Shown here: one piece after another, positions 39,722 through 47,872 of the stretch | Numbering within the stretch: the first letter of the stretch is position 1 | How the letters are laid out: the number at the start of each line of letters is the position of its first letter | Assembly: GCF_029919115.1 (NCBI RefSeq) | Contig: NZ_CP123990.1 | Coordinates: 1,116,001-1,180,000, forward strand | DNA: 64,000 bases | Direction: 5' to 3' | Source: Variovorax paradoxus | GTDB lineage: Bacteria; Pseudomonadota; Gammaproteobacteria; Burkholderiales; Burkholderiaceae_C | Position numbers and translations under genes: made by a program | The notes under the pieces: model-generated | What the model was told of the DNA's origin: nothing | The model's database searches: none | What the model saw: only the letters and a program-made list of their open reading frames with translations

Positions 39722-40149
39722 TCAGAGAAGAAGATGAAGGCACTTGGGCGTCATTCATTCGTCGTGAGTTGACCTCTCGAAAATACATATTCTCCGAACC
39801 GCACGAGCGCGTGATAGTCCTTCCCTTTAAAGGGGATGAAATCACATATGACTTGAATGTGCTGGTTGGCGCGGAGGAAGTCAACGAGGATGGCTTTGTT
39901 GTTTTTGTAATTGTCTTCCCATTCATTTTTTCGCAAGAAAAGCATGCTCGTGTTCTGAGTGCAATGAATGAGTGGAATATAGCGTTGCCCCAAGGCGCTT
40001 ACGAACTGAAGCTGCCTCAAAATGTTGTTAGATTTAAGTATGGCCGGAGACTCAAGCCCGGGCTTCATTTCGATGAAGTGATGGAGGATCTAACGGCTAT
40101 CGTTGATCTTTCTCAACATCATGTTAGTGACCTAATCGCCTTGCTTTAG
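39718..40149 (+). CDS. YbjN-like soluble protein, third gene of A+T-rich cargo operon
   Basis: This 143-residue acidic protein has a strand-helix pattern (YIFSEPHERVIVLPFKGDEITYDLNVLVGAEEV, then VFPFIFSQEKHARVLSAMNEWNIALPQGAYELKL, VRFKYGRRL) reminiscent of YbjN / type III chaperone-like folds. It has no membrane segment and no catalytic motif. It overlaps the second gene by ATGA. It may be the soluble partner or regulator of the membrane proteins. The fold assignment is tentative. Confidence 0.72.
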   Translation: MIREEDEGTWASFIRRELTSRKYIFSEPHERVIVLPFKGDEITYDLNVLVGAEEVNEDGFVVFVIVFPFIFSQEKHARVLSAMNEWNIALPQGAYELKLPQNVVRFKYGRRLKPGLHFDEVMEDLTAIVDLSQHHVSDLIALL

Positions 40150-40178
40150 CAACTCGATGCTAGGTGAACGTAAGCTAT

Positions 40179-41435
40179 TTACGTAGAGAGCAATGCTTTG
40201 GCTAGCTCTGCTATCTCAGCCGGAGCTTCCTGCTGGCCTGTGAATGCTGCGCCTCGGTGGGTCATTGCCAGTTCCGTTTCACCGATGCACAGCACGTCGC
40301 AGAGGCTCGTCAGGCCGAGTAATTTGCTTCCTTTCACTGCTTTGACTTCGGGTAGCCACTGATCCTCAGGTGCTGCGCCATCATTCCAGTCTTCAATGCT
40401 TTGAAGTGCGTGCGAGTAAGTTAGAAAGAGTTCGAGGACTTCCGCTTCTCGATAGCGCCCTCCGGAGTGGTCCGTGCAGGTGATCGTGCACGGAGTTCCA
40501 TCTTCGGCAAGATAAAAGGCGCCTACGCTTGCCAATGCTCTTGTGTCGGGGTGATTTCGGCCGCGGCGGATCAGCCAAATGCCGTTGGGCCCGCGCATCG
40601 ACAAATGCGGCACTAGCCCAATCTGCCGAAGCTGCGGATCGCCGTCAAAACTATGCGTATTAGGGTTTGGGCGCCCCAGTCGGAGTAGGGTCCCCCCGCA
40701 CCAGAGATTGTTGAGTCGGCCATGGTTGGTGCGCCAGACCCCATGCGGCTCAACCTTTCGCATCGCCCGCGTGAGTGGGGAGAGGAGCTGAAGAGTCTTT
40801 TTCCCTGCCATTTCATGGTCTATGACTCTGGCAACGCATTCTTCAGAACGCGTGAAATCCTCTTGGAGCATCGGCTCCAATGAGGAAAACGGGACAAAGC
40901 TCCATTCGACGATGCCTTTGCGCTTTAACTTCATCAGTTGCTCAAGCTGCTCAATGTGAGCGTCCAGCTGCTCGATCCGGAAGGGCAGCGCATCTATGGG
41001 CCGTTTCGCGCGGCCAGCAGTCGGATCAGGAGCAATCGACTCGATGGCGGCTTTCCAGTCGGATCCCGGCCCAGTCCAAATGAGCTTCGGATGCGGGAAC
41101 TCGATCCCGGACGAATTCTTTGTCGGCGTGCCGGCGTAGCAACGCACAAATGCAGGGGAACAGGTCATGGCCTTCATCACCACGCGCTCTATGGGCTCGC
41201 CTCCCACAGTCTGCACCTCGATCACCAGATCTAAATCACCGCATTCGAGCGCCCCTCTGGCGTATGAGCCGACTACCCAAAGTCTCGTTGCGGTCGAAGT
41301 GGCGGAATCCTCGCGTTCAAAGAACCAGTGCTTGAAAGTGAGAGCGTGAGTGCTACAAGCGTCGAGCCGCTCGCAAATCCGGATCAGCTTCTTGGTGAAC
41401 GTTGCTCTTGGGAAGCGCTTTTCGGTGGCGGCCAT
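40179..41435 (-). CDS. Pol-beta-type nucleotidyltransferase domain protein (cargo)
   Basis: This 418-residue protein has a nucleotidyltransferase core: G56-S57-Y-A-R-G, then D67-L-D69-L with the two metal-binding Asp, a typical Pol-beta fold. A third acidic residue may be in GIEFPHPKL. The long C-terminal region (beyond residue 130) is not recognised. The start at 41435 (MAATEKRF) was preferred to the longer one at 41465. It is convergent with the A+T-rich operon and lies beside attR, the usual cargo slot. It could be a CD-NTase-like, antitoxin-like or RNA-modifying enzyme. Confidence 0.78.
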   Translation of the reverse strand: MAATEKRFPRATFTKKLIRICERLDACSTHALTFKHWFFEREDSATSTATRLWVVGSYARGALECGDLDLVIEVQTVGGEPIERVVMKAMTCSPAFVRCYAGTPTKNSSGIEFPHPKLIWTGPGSDWKAAIESIAPDPTAGRAKRPIDALPFRIEQLDAHIEQLEQLMKLKRKGIVEWSFVPFSSLEPMLQEDFTRSEECVARVIDHEMAGKKTLQLLSPLTRAMRKVEPHGVWRTNHGRLNNLWCGGTLLRLGRPNPNTHSFDGDPQLRQIGLVPHLSMRGPNGIWLIRRGRNHPDTRALASVGAFYLAEDGTPCTITCTDHSGGRYREAEVLELFLTYSHALQSIEDWNDGAAPEDQWLPEVKAVKGSKLLGLTSLCDVLCIGETELAMTHRGAAFTGQQEAPAEIAELAKALLST

Positions 41436-41529
41436 GGGGCTGAGTGGATGACGGGGAAGCCGCAATCCTAAACAGGCGATTCAGTGCGCCCCCATTTCGA
41501 AGATGCTGGTCCCTGCACACACCTTCCGC

Positions 41530-41547
41530 GATTCACTCGTTTTTCAC
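41530..41547 (+). repeat. integrase arm-type site, right
   Basis: GATTCACTCGTTTTTCAC matches the left copy at 1895-1912 in 17 of 18 bases and the same orientation. It lies 60 bases from the attR core. In the excised circle it would flank the core on the other side from the left copy, as arm sites do. Confidence 0.65.
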
Positions 41548-41606
41548 ACTTTTACCTGGGCGACTCTGGAGAGCCGCATATATAAAGGCCTCGCAGCCGG
41601 TCGCGT

Positions 41607-41635
41607 GGGGGTTCAAATCCCCCCAGCTCCACCAT
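41607..41635 (+). repeat. attR core (29-bp direct repeat with attL)
   Basis: An exact copy of the attL core, here the displaced end of the original ssrA locus. The bases upstream (CAGCCGGTCGCGT) are phage-derived and differ from the tmRNA T-arm region, so only the left copy gives a full tmRNA. Confidence 0.95.
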
Positions 41636-41648
41636 TCATCACGAAAAC

Positions 41649-41677
41649 GCCAACCTTCGACAGGTTGGCTTTTTTTT
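41649..41677 (+). terminator. displaced native ssrA terminator
   Basis: GCCAACCT (41649-41656) and AGGTTGGC (41662-41669) form an 8-pair stem with a 5-base loop, followed by eight T. It lies 14 bases after the attR core, where the ssrA terminator would stand before integration. Prophage insertion has moved it about 40 kb from the tmRNA promoter. Confidence 0.8.
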
Positions 41678-41778
41678 GCCTGGGCGCAGGGCTATAGTCA
41701 GCGGGCGCTGGCGCGCCGCCACCGCCGCCTGTGCCTCGCAAACGGCAACATTGCCCGCTTCGACTCAAGAAAGACGCC

Positions 41779-43374
41779 GTGTCCGACTCACTGACTTCGA
41801 CGCTCACCAGCTACTACGACGAGGTGCCTTATGAGTCGCATCCGTTCCCCCAAACCGCAATTGAACACCTGGAGGCGCTTGCCTTCCTGTTCGGTCTCGA
41901 CGCCCCAAAGCCGGCCACCGCGCGCGTGCTCGAACTCGGATGTGCCGCCGGCGGCAACCTGATTCCGTTTGCAGCCCGCCATCCCGAAGCAAGCGCCCTG
42001 GGCCTGGACCTTTCGAAGGTGCAGGTGGAGCAGGGCGTCGGGGCCATCTCGCGCGCAGGGCTGTCGAACGTGGAGTTGCGGGCGTTCAACCTCGCGGACG
42101 TCGATGCTTCGTTCGGCCAGTTCGACTACATCGTCTGCCATGGCGTCTACAGCTGGGTACCGGGGCCGGTGCAAGAGGCGATCCTGCGCATCTGCTCGGA
42201 GAACCTGGCGCCAAACGGCGTGGCTTACGTCAGCTACAACGTATACCCGGGCTGGAAGGCGAGGGAGATCGTGCGCGACGCAATGATCCTGCGCGGCGGC
42301 CCACGCGACACGCCCGACGAAAAGCTGTCCTATGCGCGCGGCATGCTCGAATTTCTGGAGCAATCGGCCCGAGCCGACAGCGTCCTGAAGAAAACGCTCG
42401 AAGAGACGATGCCCATCGTGCGCGGCTCCAGCGGCTATTACCTGCTGCACGAATTTCTCGAGCCCTGCAACGCGCCCTGCTACTTCAAGGAGTTTGTGGC
42501 GCGTGCCGAGGCCAACGGCCTGAGCTACCTGGCGGATGCGGAGCCCTCCACGATGTTCGTCCAGAACTACGGAGAAAAGGTCCGTGAACCCTTGCTGCGC
42601 GAGTGCGGAGGCAGCCAGATTCTCATGGAGCAGTATCTCGACTTCCTGGTGAACCGCACCTTTCGCCAGACGCTGCTTGTGAAGCAGGGCCGTGCGGCAG
42701 ATATCCGCTACCGGCTCGATCCCGCGCGTATCCAAAGCCTTGAATTCGCCGGCGTGTTCGCCGCCGAAGACGGTGCCCCGCTGACGCTCGATGCAAGCGA
42801 GCAATCTTGCAATGCACTGCGCAACCTGAAGGTCACGCTGCGCCTACCGGTGCACAAAGCCGCGGCGCAGATGCTCGATGCGCACTACCCCGCCAGCGTC
42901 CCGGCGGAGGCATTGGTCGGCTCCGTGGTTTCGGCCACGGGTGAGCCGCGCGCTTCGGTCGAACGGATCGTCATGTCGATGCTCGAGGAATTGCTGATCC
43001 TCGGCGCCGTTCGGATCCGGCGTGCGCCGGTGCGTGCCGCAACCCAGGTGTCCGCACTGCCGATGGCGTTGCCGTCCGTGCGCAACGCGCCCGGCCTGGC
43101 GTTGTCTGCCGGAAGCTCCGCCAGCGTCTGCAACCAGTGGCATGAATCCGTGGGTCTCTCCGCGCTGGAGCGCTGCCTTTTGCCGTTGCTCGACGGCGCG
43201 CATTCGCACGACATGCTGGCCGACTACCTCGCCGCAGAGGTGCGGGCCGACCGTTTGCGCTTCGTCCAGAATGACAAGCCGCTGACCGATCACTCCGCAT
43301 TGAAGGAGTTTGCGCTGAAGCAAGTAGAGCTCGGCTTGAGGGACTTGCGGCGCAAGGCGCTGCTCGTTGCCTGA
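41779..43374 (+). CDS. SAM methyltransferase with regulatory domain
   Basis: This 531-residue host protein has an N-terminal class I methyltransferase domain (motif I VLELGCAAGGNLIPF, about residues 50-64; GLDLS; FDYIVCHGVYSWV) and a C-terminal methyltransferase-regulatory domain (about residues 200-530). The GTG start at 41779 gives the family-typical MSDSLTSTLTSYYDEVPYESHPFPQT beginning and a purine-rich upstream site. A start at 41731 is also open. The substrate is unknown; many relatives stand alone. Confidence 0.82.
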   Translation: MSDSLTSTLTSYYDEVPYESHPFPQTAIEHLEALAFLFGLDAPKPATARVLELGCAAGGNLIPFAARHPEASALGLDLSKVQVEQGVGAISRAGLSNVELRAFNLADVDASFGQFDYIVCHGVYSWVPGPVQEAILRICSENLAPNGVAYVSYNVYPGWKAREIVRDAMILRGGPRDTPDEKLSYARGMLEFLEQSARADSVLKKTLEETMPIVRGSSGYYLLHEFLEPCNAPCYFKEFVARAEANGLSYLADAEPSTMFVQNYGEKVREPLLRECGGSQILMEQYLDFLVNRTFRQTLLVKQGRAADIRYRLDPARIQSLEFAGVFAAEDGAPLTLDASEQSCNALRNLKVTLRLPVHKAAAQMLDAHYPASVPAEALVGSVVSATGEPRASVERIVMSMLEELLILGAVRIRRAPVRAATQVSALPMALPSVRNAPGLALSAGSSASVCNQWHESVGLSALERCLLPLLDGAHSHDMLADYLAAEVRADRLRFVQNDKPLTDHSALKEFALKQVELGLRDLRRKALLVA

Positions 43375-43427
43375 TGGCCAGGCGATTGCCGTTTTCCAAC
43401 CATCGAACTCAAGAAGGGACTTTCTTC

Positions 43428-45164
43428 ATGCAGCAACTCCACTGGACCCCGGCATTGCGCGCCGCCGTAGCGGCCGCGCTCGTGCTCACGGGCGCAGGCG
43501 CCTCGCAGGCGGCCTCGCAGGCGCCCGTCGCGGCCGAACACGGCATGGTCGTGAGCGCGCAGCATCTCGCTACCAAGGTGGGTGTCGATGTTCTCAAGCG
43601 CGGCGGCAACGCCGTCGATGCGGCGGTGGCCGTGGGTTATGCACTGGCCGTGGTGTACCCGGCAGCTGGCAACCTCGGCGGCGGCGGCTTCATGACCGTG
43701 CAGCTGGCCGACGGACGCAAGACTTTTCTCGACTTCCGCGAGAAAGCACCCTTGGCCGCGACGGCCAACATGTACCTCGACAAGGACGGCAACGTCATCA
43801 AGGGCCTGAGCACCAACGGCCACTTGGCCGTGGGCGTGCCAGGCACGGTGTCGGGCATGGAATACGCGCGTGAGAAGTACGGCACCATGAAGCGCGCCGA
43901 TCTCATCGCTCCCTCGATCCAGCTGGCCGACAAGGGCTTTGCGCTGGAGCAGGGCGACATCGACATGCTGCGCACCTCGACCAACGACTTCAAGAAAGAT
44001 CCGGTTTCCGGCGCCATCTTCCTGAACAAGGGCGAGCCCTTCGCGGTCGGCCAGAAGCTGGTGCAGAAAGACCTTGCCAAGACGCTGCGGGCAGTCAGCG
44101 CCAAGGGTGTAGACGGTTTCTACAAGGGCTGGGTGGGGCAGGCGATCGTGGCGTCCAGCCAAGCCGGCAAGGGCATCATCACCCAGGCCGACCTCGACCA
44201 ATACAAGACGCGCGAACTGGCGCCGGTCGAATGCGACTACCGCGGCTACCGCGTGGTGTCCGCGCCGCCGCCAAGCTCGGGCGGCGTGATCATCTGTGAA
44301 ATGCTCAACATCCTGGAGGGCTATCCGCTCAAGGACCTGGGCTTCCGCTCGGCCGAGGCGGTGCACTACCAGATCGAGGCCATGCGCCATGCCTATGTGG
44401 ACCGCAACAGCTACCTGGGCGACCCGGACTTCGTGAAGAACCCGCTCGACCGCCTGCTCGATAAGGGCTACGCCGAGAAGATCCGCGCCGCCATCGACCC
44501 CAAGAAGGCCGGTGTCTCCAAGGACATCAAGCCCGGCGTTGCGCCGCACGAAGGCAGCAACACCACGCACTATTCCATTACCGACCAGCAGGGCAACGCG
44601 GTGTCGGTCACCTACACGCTCAACGACTGGTTCGGCGCCAAGGTGACGGCCGACAAGACCGGCGTGCTGCTGAACAACGAAATGGACGACTTCACCGCCA
44701 AGATCGGCGTGCCCAACATGTACGGCCTGGTGCAGGGTGAGGCCAATGCCATCGCCCCGGGCAAGCGTCCGCTGAGTTCGATGAGCCCCACCATCGTCTC
44801 GAAGGACGGCAAGCCGGTGTTCGTGGTCGGCACGCCGGGCGGCAGCCGCATCATCACGGCGGTGCTGCACACCATCCTGAATGTGGTCGACTACGGCATG
44901 AACGTGCAGGAGGCCGTCGATGCGCCACGTTTTCACCAGCAATGGCTGCCTGACGTCACCAACGTCGAGACTTTTGCCATCAGCCCCGACACCCGCAAGA
45001 TCCTCACAGACATGGGCCACAACCTGGGCGTGCCGCAGCCGGCCAACCACCTTGCGGCAATCATCGTCGGCGCGCCGTCGCTGGGCGGCAAGCCGGTGGG
45101 CGCCAACCGTTTCTACGGCGCGAACGACCCGCGCCGCAACACCGGCCTCGCCGCCGGCTACTGA
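43428..45164 (+). CDS. ggt: gamma-glutamyltranspeptidase
   Basis: This 578-residue periplasmic enzyme hydrolyses or transfers the gamma-glutamyl group of glutathione. The signal peptide (LRAAVAAALVLTGAGASQAA) precedes the mature form. Autocleavage should occur before T379 (GSN-TTHYSITD), which becomes the nucleophile of the small subunit; LLNNEMDDF and the glycine-rich PGG-S region complete the active site. The start at 43428 was chosen for the signal peptide and the AAGGGA site upstream. Confidence 0.93.
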   Translation: MQQLHWTPALRAAVAAALVLTGAGASQAASQAPVAAEHGMVVSAQHLATKVGVDVLKRGGNAVDAAVAVGYALAVVYPAAGNLGGGGFMTVQLADGRKTFLDFREKAPLAATANMYLDKDGNVIKGLSTNGHLAVGVPGTVSGMEYAREKYGTMKRADLIAPSIQLADKGFALEQGDIDMLRTSTNDFKKDPVSGAIFLNKGEPFAVGQKLVQKDLAKTLRAVSAKGVDGFYKGWVGQAIVASSQAGKGIITQADLDQYKTRELAPVECDYRGYRVVSAPPPSSGGVIICEMLNILEGYPLKDLGFRSAEAVHYQIEAMRHAYVDRNSYLGDPDFVKNPLDRLLDKGYAEKIRAAIDPKKAGVSKDIKPGVAPHEGSNTTHYSITDQQGNAVSVTYTLNDWFGAKVTADKTGVLLNNEMDDFTAKIGVPNMYGLVQGEANAIAPGKRPLSSMSPTIVSKDGKPVFVVGTPGGSRIITAVLHTILNVVDYGMNVQEAVDAPRFHQQWLPDVTNVETFAISPDTRKILTDMGHNLGVPQPANHLAAIIVGAPSLGGKPVGANRFYGANDPRRNTGLAAGY

Positions 45165-45178
45165 TCCTGCAAACTCAG

Positions 45179-45212
45179 AGCGGTCGCGCCATGCCGGCGC
45201 GGCCGCTTTTTT
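45179..45212 (+). terminator. intrinsic terminator after ggt
   Basis: AGCGG-T-CGCGCC and GGCGCG-G-CCGCT form a long G+C stem around a 5-base loop followed by TTTTTT, directly downstream of ggt. Confidence 0.85.
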
Positions 45213-45219
45213 CATTTCC

Positions 45220-45954
45220 ATGCACCTGCAAGACATTCTCTATTCCCAAGGCTTTGGCACGCGGCGCGTGTGTGCGGGGCTCATCCAGCAAGGCCACGTG
45301 ACCATCGGCGGCAAAACCGCCGACGACCCCTTCGACGACCTCGATCCTGAAGGCCTGCTTTTCACCGTGCAGGGCACCGAGTGGGCGTATCACGAGAAGG
45401 CCTACCTGATGCTGCACAAGCCGGCGGGGACCGAGTGCTCGCAAAAGCCCTCGACCTACCCGAGCATCTACACGCTGCTGCCGTCGCCGCTGCGCCTTCG
45501 GCCCAACAAGGGCGCCGTGCAAGGGGTGCAGGCCATCGGCCGGCTCGACCAGGACACGACCGGGCTGCTGTTGCTGACGGACGACGGCCAGTTCATCCAC
45601 AAGATGGGCTCGCCCAAGCACCATGTTCCCAAGGTCTACGAGGTCACGGCCAAGCACCCGGTGGACGCGGCGCAGATCGAGAAACTGCTGGCCGGCGTGG
45701 TGCTCGACGACGACCCGAAGCCGGTGCGCGCCGCCGCCTGCGAATCGGACAGCCCGCTGCACCTGCGGCTGACGCTCACCGAGGGCAAATACCACCAGGT
45801 CAAGCGCATGCTGGCTGCCGTGGGTAACCGGGTCGAGGGGCTGCACCGGTCGCGCATCGGCCAACTGGCGCTGCCCGAAGACCTGGCACCCGGCCAATGG
45901 CGATGGCTGACCGCTGAACAAGTCGCGGCATTGCGTGCAAAAACAACGGTATAG
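45220..45954 (+). CDS. rsuA: RsuA-type 16S rRNA pseudouridine synthase
   Basis: This 244-residue protein has an N-terminal S4-like RNA-binding part (LQDILYSQGFGTRRVCAGLIQQGHVTIGG) and a catalytic domain. The RsuA/RluB/E/F signature is GRLDQDTTGLLLLTDDG, with the catalytic Asp. It is expected to make pseudouridine 516 of 16S rRNA, but a RluB/E/F-type target cannot be excluded. It starts at ATG 45220, just after the ggt terminator. Confidence 0.88.
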   Translation: MHLQDILYSQGFGTRRVCAGLIQQGHVTIGGKTADDPFDDLDPEGLLFTVQGTEWAYHEKAYLMLHKPAGTECSQKPSTYPSIYTLLPSPLRLRPNKGAVQGVQAIGRLDQDTTGLLLLTDDGQFIHKMGSPKHHVPKVYEVTAKHPVDAAQIEKLLAGVVLDDDPKPVRAAACESDSPLHLRLTLTEGKYHQVKRMLAAVGNRVEGLHRSRIGQLALPEDLAPGQWRWLTAEQVAALRAKTTV

Positions 45955-46031
45955 CCCTCGCGAGCACTGCCGGTCAGCCGGCAGTAGGGTCTGGCCGTTG
46001 ATAATCGAAAGCACTCTTTCGGAACTTTCCC

Positions 46032-47039
46032 TTGCGATTCCTTGCCCGACCGAACGGCCGCCTTGCGGCCTGCCTGTTTTCTTGCCTCACGGTCTGGGTG
46101 GCACAAGCCGCCGCCGCGGCGCCCGCAGAACCCCTGCCCATCTTCGTGCTCAATTCGCTCGACGCCAGCGTCAGCGTCATCAATCCGGCCGACTGGACTG
46201 AAAAGCAGCGCATTGCCACCGGCAAGGAGCCGCACCACATCTACATGACGCCCGACGAAAAGTCGGTCATCGTGGCCAATTCGGCGGGCGATTCCCTGAC
46301 TTTCCTCAACCCGAGAACGGCCGAAGTGCAGCGCGTGGTCTACGGCATCATCGATCCGTACCAACTGCAGTTCTCGCGCGACATGAAGTGGTTCGTCACG
46401 GCTGCCAACCGGCTCAATCACGTCGACATCTACCGTTGGGACGGCAAGGACCTGAAGCTCGCCAAGCGCATTGCCACGGGCAAGACGCCCAGCCACATCT
46501 GGATCGACAACACCAGCACCGTCGCCTACGTGACCATGCAAGACAGCGACGAGCTCATCGCGGTCGACCTGCCGACACAAACCGTTCGCTGGCGCATGGC
46601 CACCGGCGCCATGCCGGCAGACATCTACGGCGCGCACAACGACAAGACCCTGCTCGTGGGCCTCACCGGCAGCGACGGCGTGCAGGTGTTCGACGTGGCG
46701 GGCGCCGAGCCGAAGCTGGTCGGCAAAATCCCGACCGGCAAAGGCGCCCACGCCTTTCGTTCGGCCGGCGACGGCAAGAGCGTCTTCGTGAGCAACCGCG
46801 TGGCCAACACCATCAGCCGGATCGACCTGGCAACGCTCAAGGTCAGCGCCACCTACGCCGTGCCGGGCGGTCCCGACTGCATGGACGTGTCTGCCGACGG
46901 CAAGACGCTGTATGTCACCTCGCGCTGGGCCAAGAAGCTCAGCGTGGTTGACCTGGAGAGCCAGAAGGTCGTGCGCCAGGTCAATGTCGGCCGTTCGCCG
47001 CACGGCGTCTGGACCCTCGCCCATGCGAAGAGAATCTGA
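46032..47039 (+). CDS. secreted YncE-like beta-propeller protein
   Basis: This 335-residue protein starts at TTG 46032 with a signal peptide (AACLFSCLTVWVAQAAAAAPA). The body is a seven-bladed YVTN-type propeller: VLNSLDASVSVINPADW, TGKEPHHIYMTPDEKSVIVANS, VFVSNRVANTISRIDLATLKV and similar repeats. It is periplasmic and could be a binding platform or stress sensor. It overlaps the deacetylase gene, suggesting an operon acting on cell-surface polymer. Confidence 0.82.
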   Translation: MRFLARPNGRLAACLFSCLTVWVAQAAAAAPAEPLPIFVLNSLDASVSVINPADWTEKQRIATGKEPHHIYMTPDEKSVIVANSAGDSLTFLNPRTAEVQRVVYGIIDPYQLQFSRDMKWFVTAANRLNHVDIYRWDGKDLKLAKRIATGKTPSHIWIDNTSTVAYVTMQDSDELIAVDLPTQTVRWRMATGAMPADIYGAHNDKTLLVGLTGSDGVQVFDVAGAEPKLVGKIPTGKGAHAFRSAGDGKSVFVSNRVANTISRIDLATLKVSATYAVPGGPDCMDVSADGKTLYVTSRWAKKLSVVDLESQKVVRQVNVGRSPHGVWTLAHAKRI

Positions 47040-47862
47040 GCGGTTGCCATCGGCAGGCCGCAAAAGCCGGCTCCGCAGCGTTTCCGGCGTGGTCTTCGCG
47101 GCCGCCTTTGCCGCCATCCCCGCGGCCTGGGCTCAAAGCGCATCTTGCGAAAAGCCCGTCTATCTGACCCTCGACACTGGCCACATGGGCATTGCACCGC
47201 TTGTGGCCGATGTGCTCAAGCGCCAGAACGTGCGCGTCACCTTCTTTGCCGCGGCCGAGCGCACGCAGACCGACGGCGACAGCCTCGACAGCCAGTGGGC
47301 GCCGTGGTGGAAGGCAAGGGCGGCCGAGGGCCACGAGTTTGCCTCGCACACCTACGACCACGCCTACTGGCGCGGAGACCTCAAGGGTGAGGCGACCAGC
47401 TTCCGCATCAAGCCGTCGGCGGGTGCATTCGCTGGCCGCGAGTTCACCTGGAGCGCGGCCGAATACTGCGCCAACATCAGCAAGGCTTCCGAGCGCCTGG
47501 CCCTCATTACCGGCAAGAAGCCGCTGCCGCTGTACCGTGCGCCGGGCGGCAAGACGTCGCCCCGGCTGCTGGCTGCGGCCAAGGCTTGCGGATTCGAGCA
47601 TGTGGGTTGGTCGCCGGCCGGTTTTCTGGGCGACGAGCTGCCGAGCGAGACGTTCAGCAACGAAAAGCTCCTGGCCCAGGCGCTGGAGACCATCCGACCC
47701 GGCGACATCCTGCTTGCGCATCTGGGCATCTGGTCGCGCAAGGACCCCTGGGCGCCGGCCAATCTCGAGCCGCTGATCGTCGGTCTCAAGGCCAAGGGCT
47801 TCTGCTTCGAGACTCTGCGCCAGCATCCGCAATACCGCGCCTGGATCGCGTCCCACCCTTGA
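47023..47862 (+). CDS. polysaccharide deacetylase family protein
   Basis: This 279-residue protein has a signal peptide (GVVFAAAFAAIPAAWAQS) and a NodB-like deacetylase domain: LTLDTGHMG (with Asp at the metal site), HEFASHTYDH (His-x3-His) and RAPGGKTS. The first motif reads L-D-T-G-H in place of the usual T-F-D-D-G. The start at 47023 overlaps the propeller gene by 17 bases. It is predicted to deacetylate N-acetyl groups of a polysaccharide outside the cytoplasm. Confidence 0.82.
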   Translation: MRRESERLPSAGRKSRLRSVSGVVFAAAFAAIPAAWAQSASCEKPVYLTLDTGHMGIAPLVADVLKRQNVRVTFFAAAERTQTDGDSLDSQWAPWWKARAAEGHEFASHTYDHAYWRGDLKGEATSFRIKPSAGAFAGREFTWSAAEYCANISKASERLALITGKKPLPLYRAPGGKTSPRLLAAAKACGFEHVGWSPAGFLGDELPSETFSNEKLLAQALETIRPGDILLAHLGIWSRKDPWAPANLEPLIVGLKAKGFCFETLRQHPQYRAWIASHP

Positions 47863-47872
47863 GGCAGTCGTC

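Larger units (their letters stand above)
1789..41635. mobile_element. complete temperate podovirus-type prophage inserted in ssrA
   Basis: The element is bounded by the 29-bp attL and attR repeats. It contains, in order, an integration operon, a CI/Cro/CII switch, replication genes, a Q-like regulator, terminase, portal, scaffold, capsid, adaptor, tail-hub, fibre, ejection and lysis genes, and a cargo region. No contractile or long-tail genes such as tape measure or sheath are present, and the portal is P22-like, so a short-tailed virion is predicted. All essential modules are open, suggesting an inducible element. The gene order resembles BPP-1/BcepC6B-type podophages of Burkholderiales, judged from memory. 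Confidence 0.93.

Noticed and set aside
41591..41635. Second tRNA or tmRNA end at attR
   Set aside because: Only the T-arm and acceptor strand are present; the 5' half is absent, so it is the attachment-site remnant, not a gene.
43290..45236. 648-residue minus-strand open frame opposite ggt
   Set aside because: Antisense of a clear gamma-glutamyltranspeptidase with signal peptide and catalytic Thr; no independent motif.
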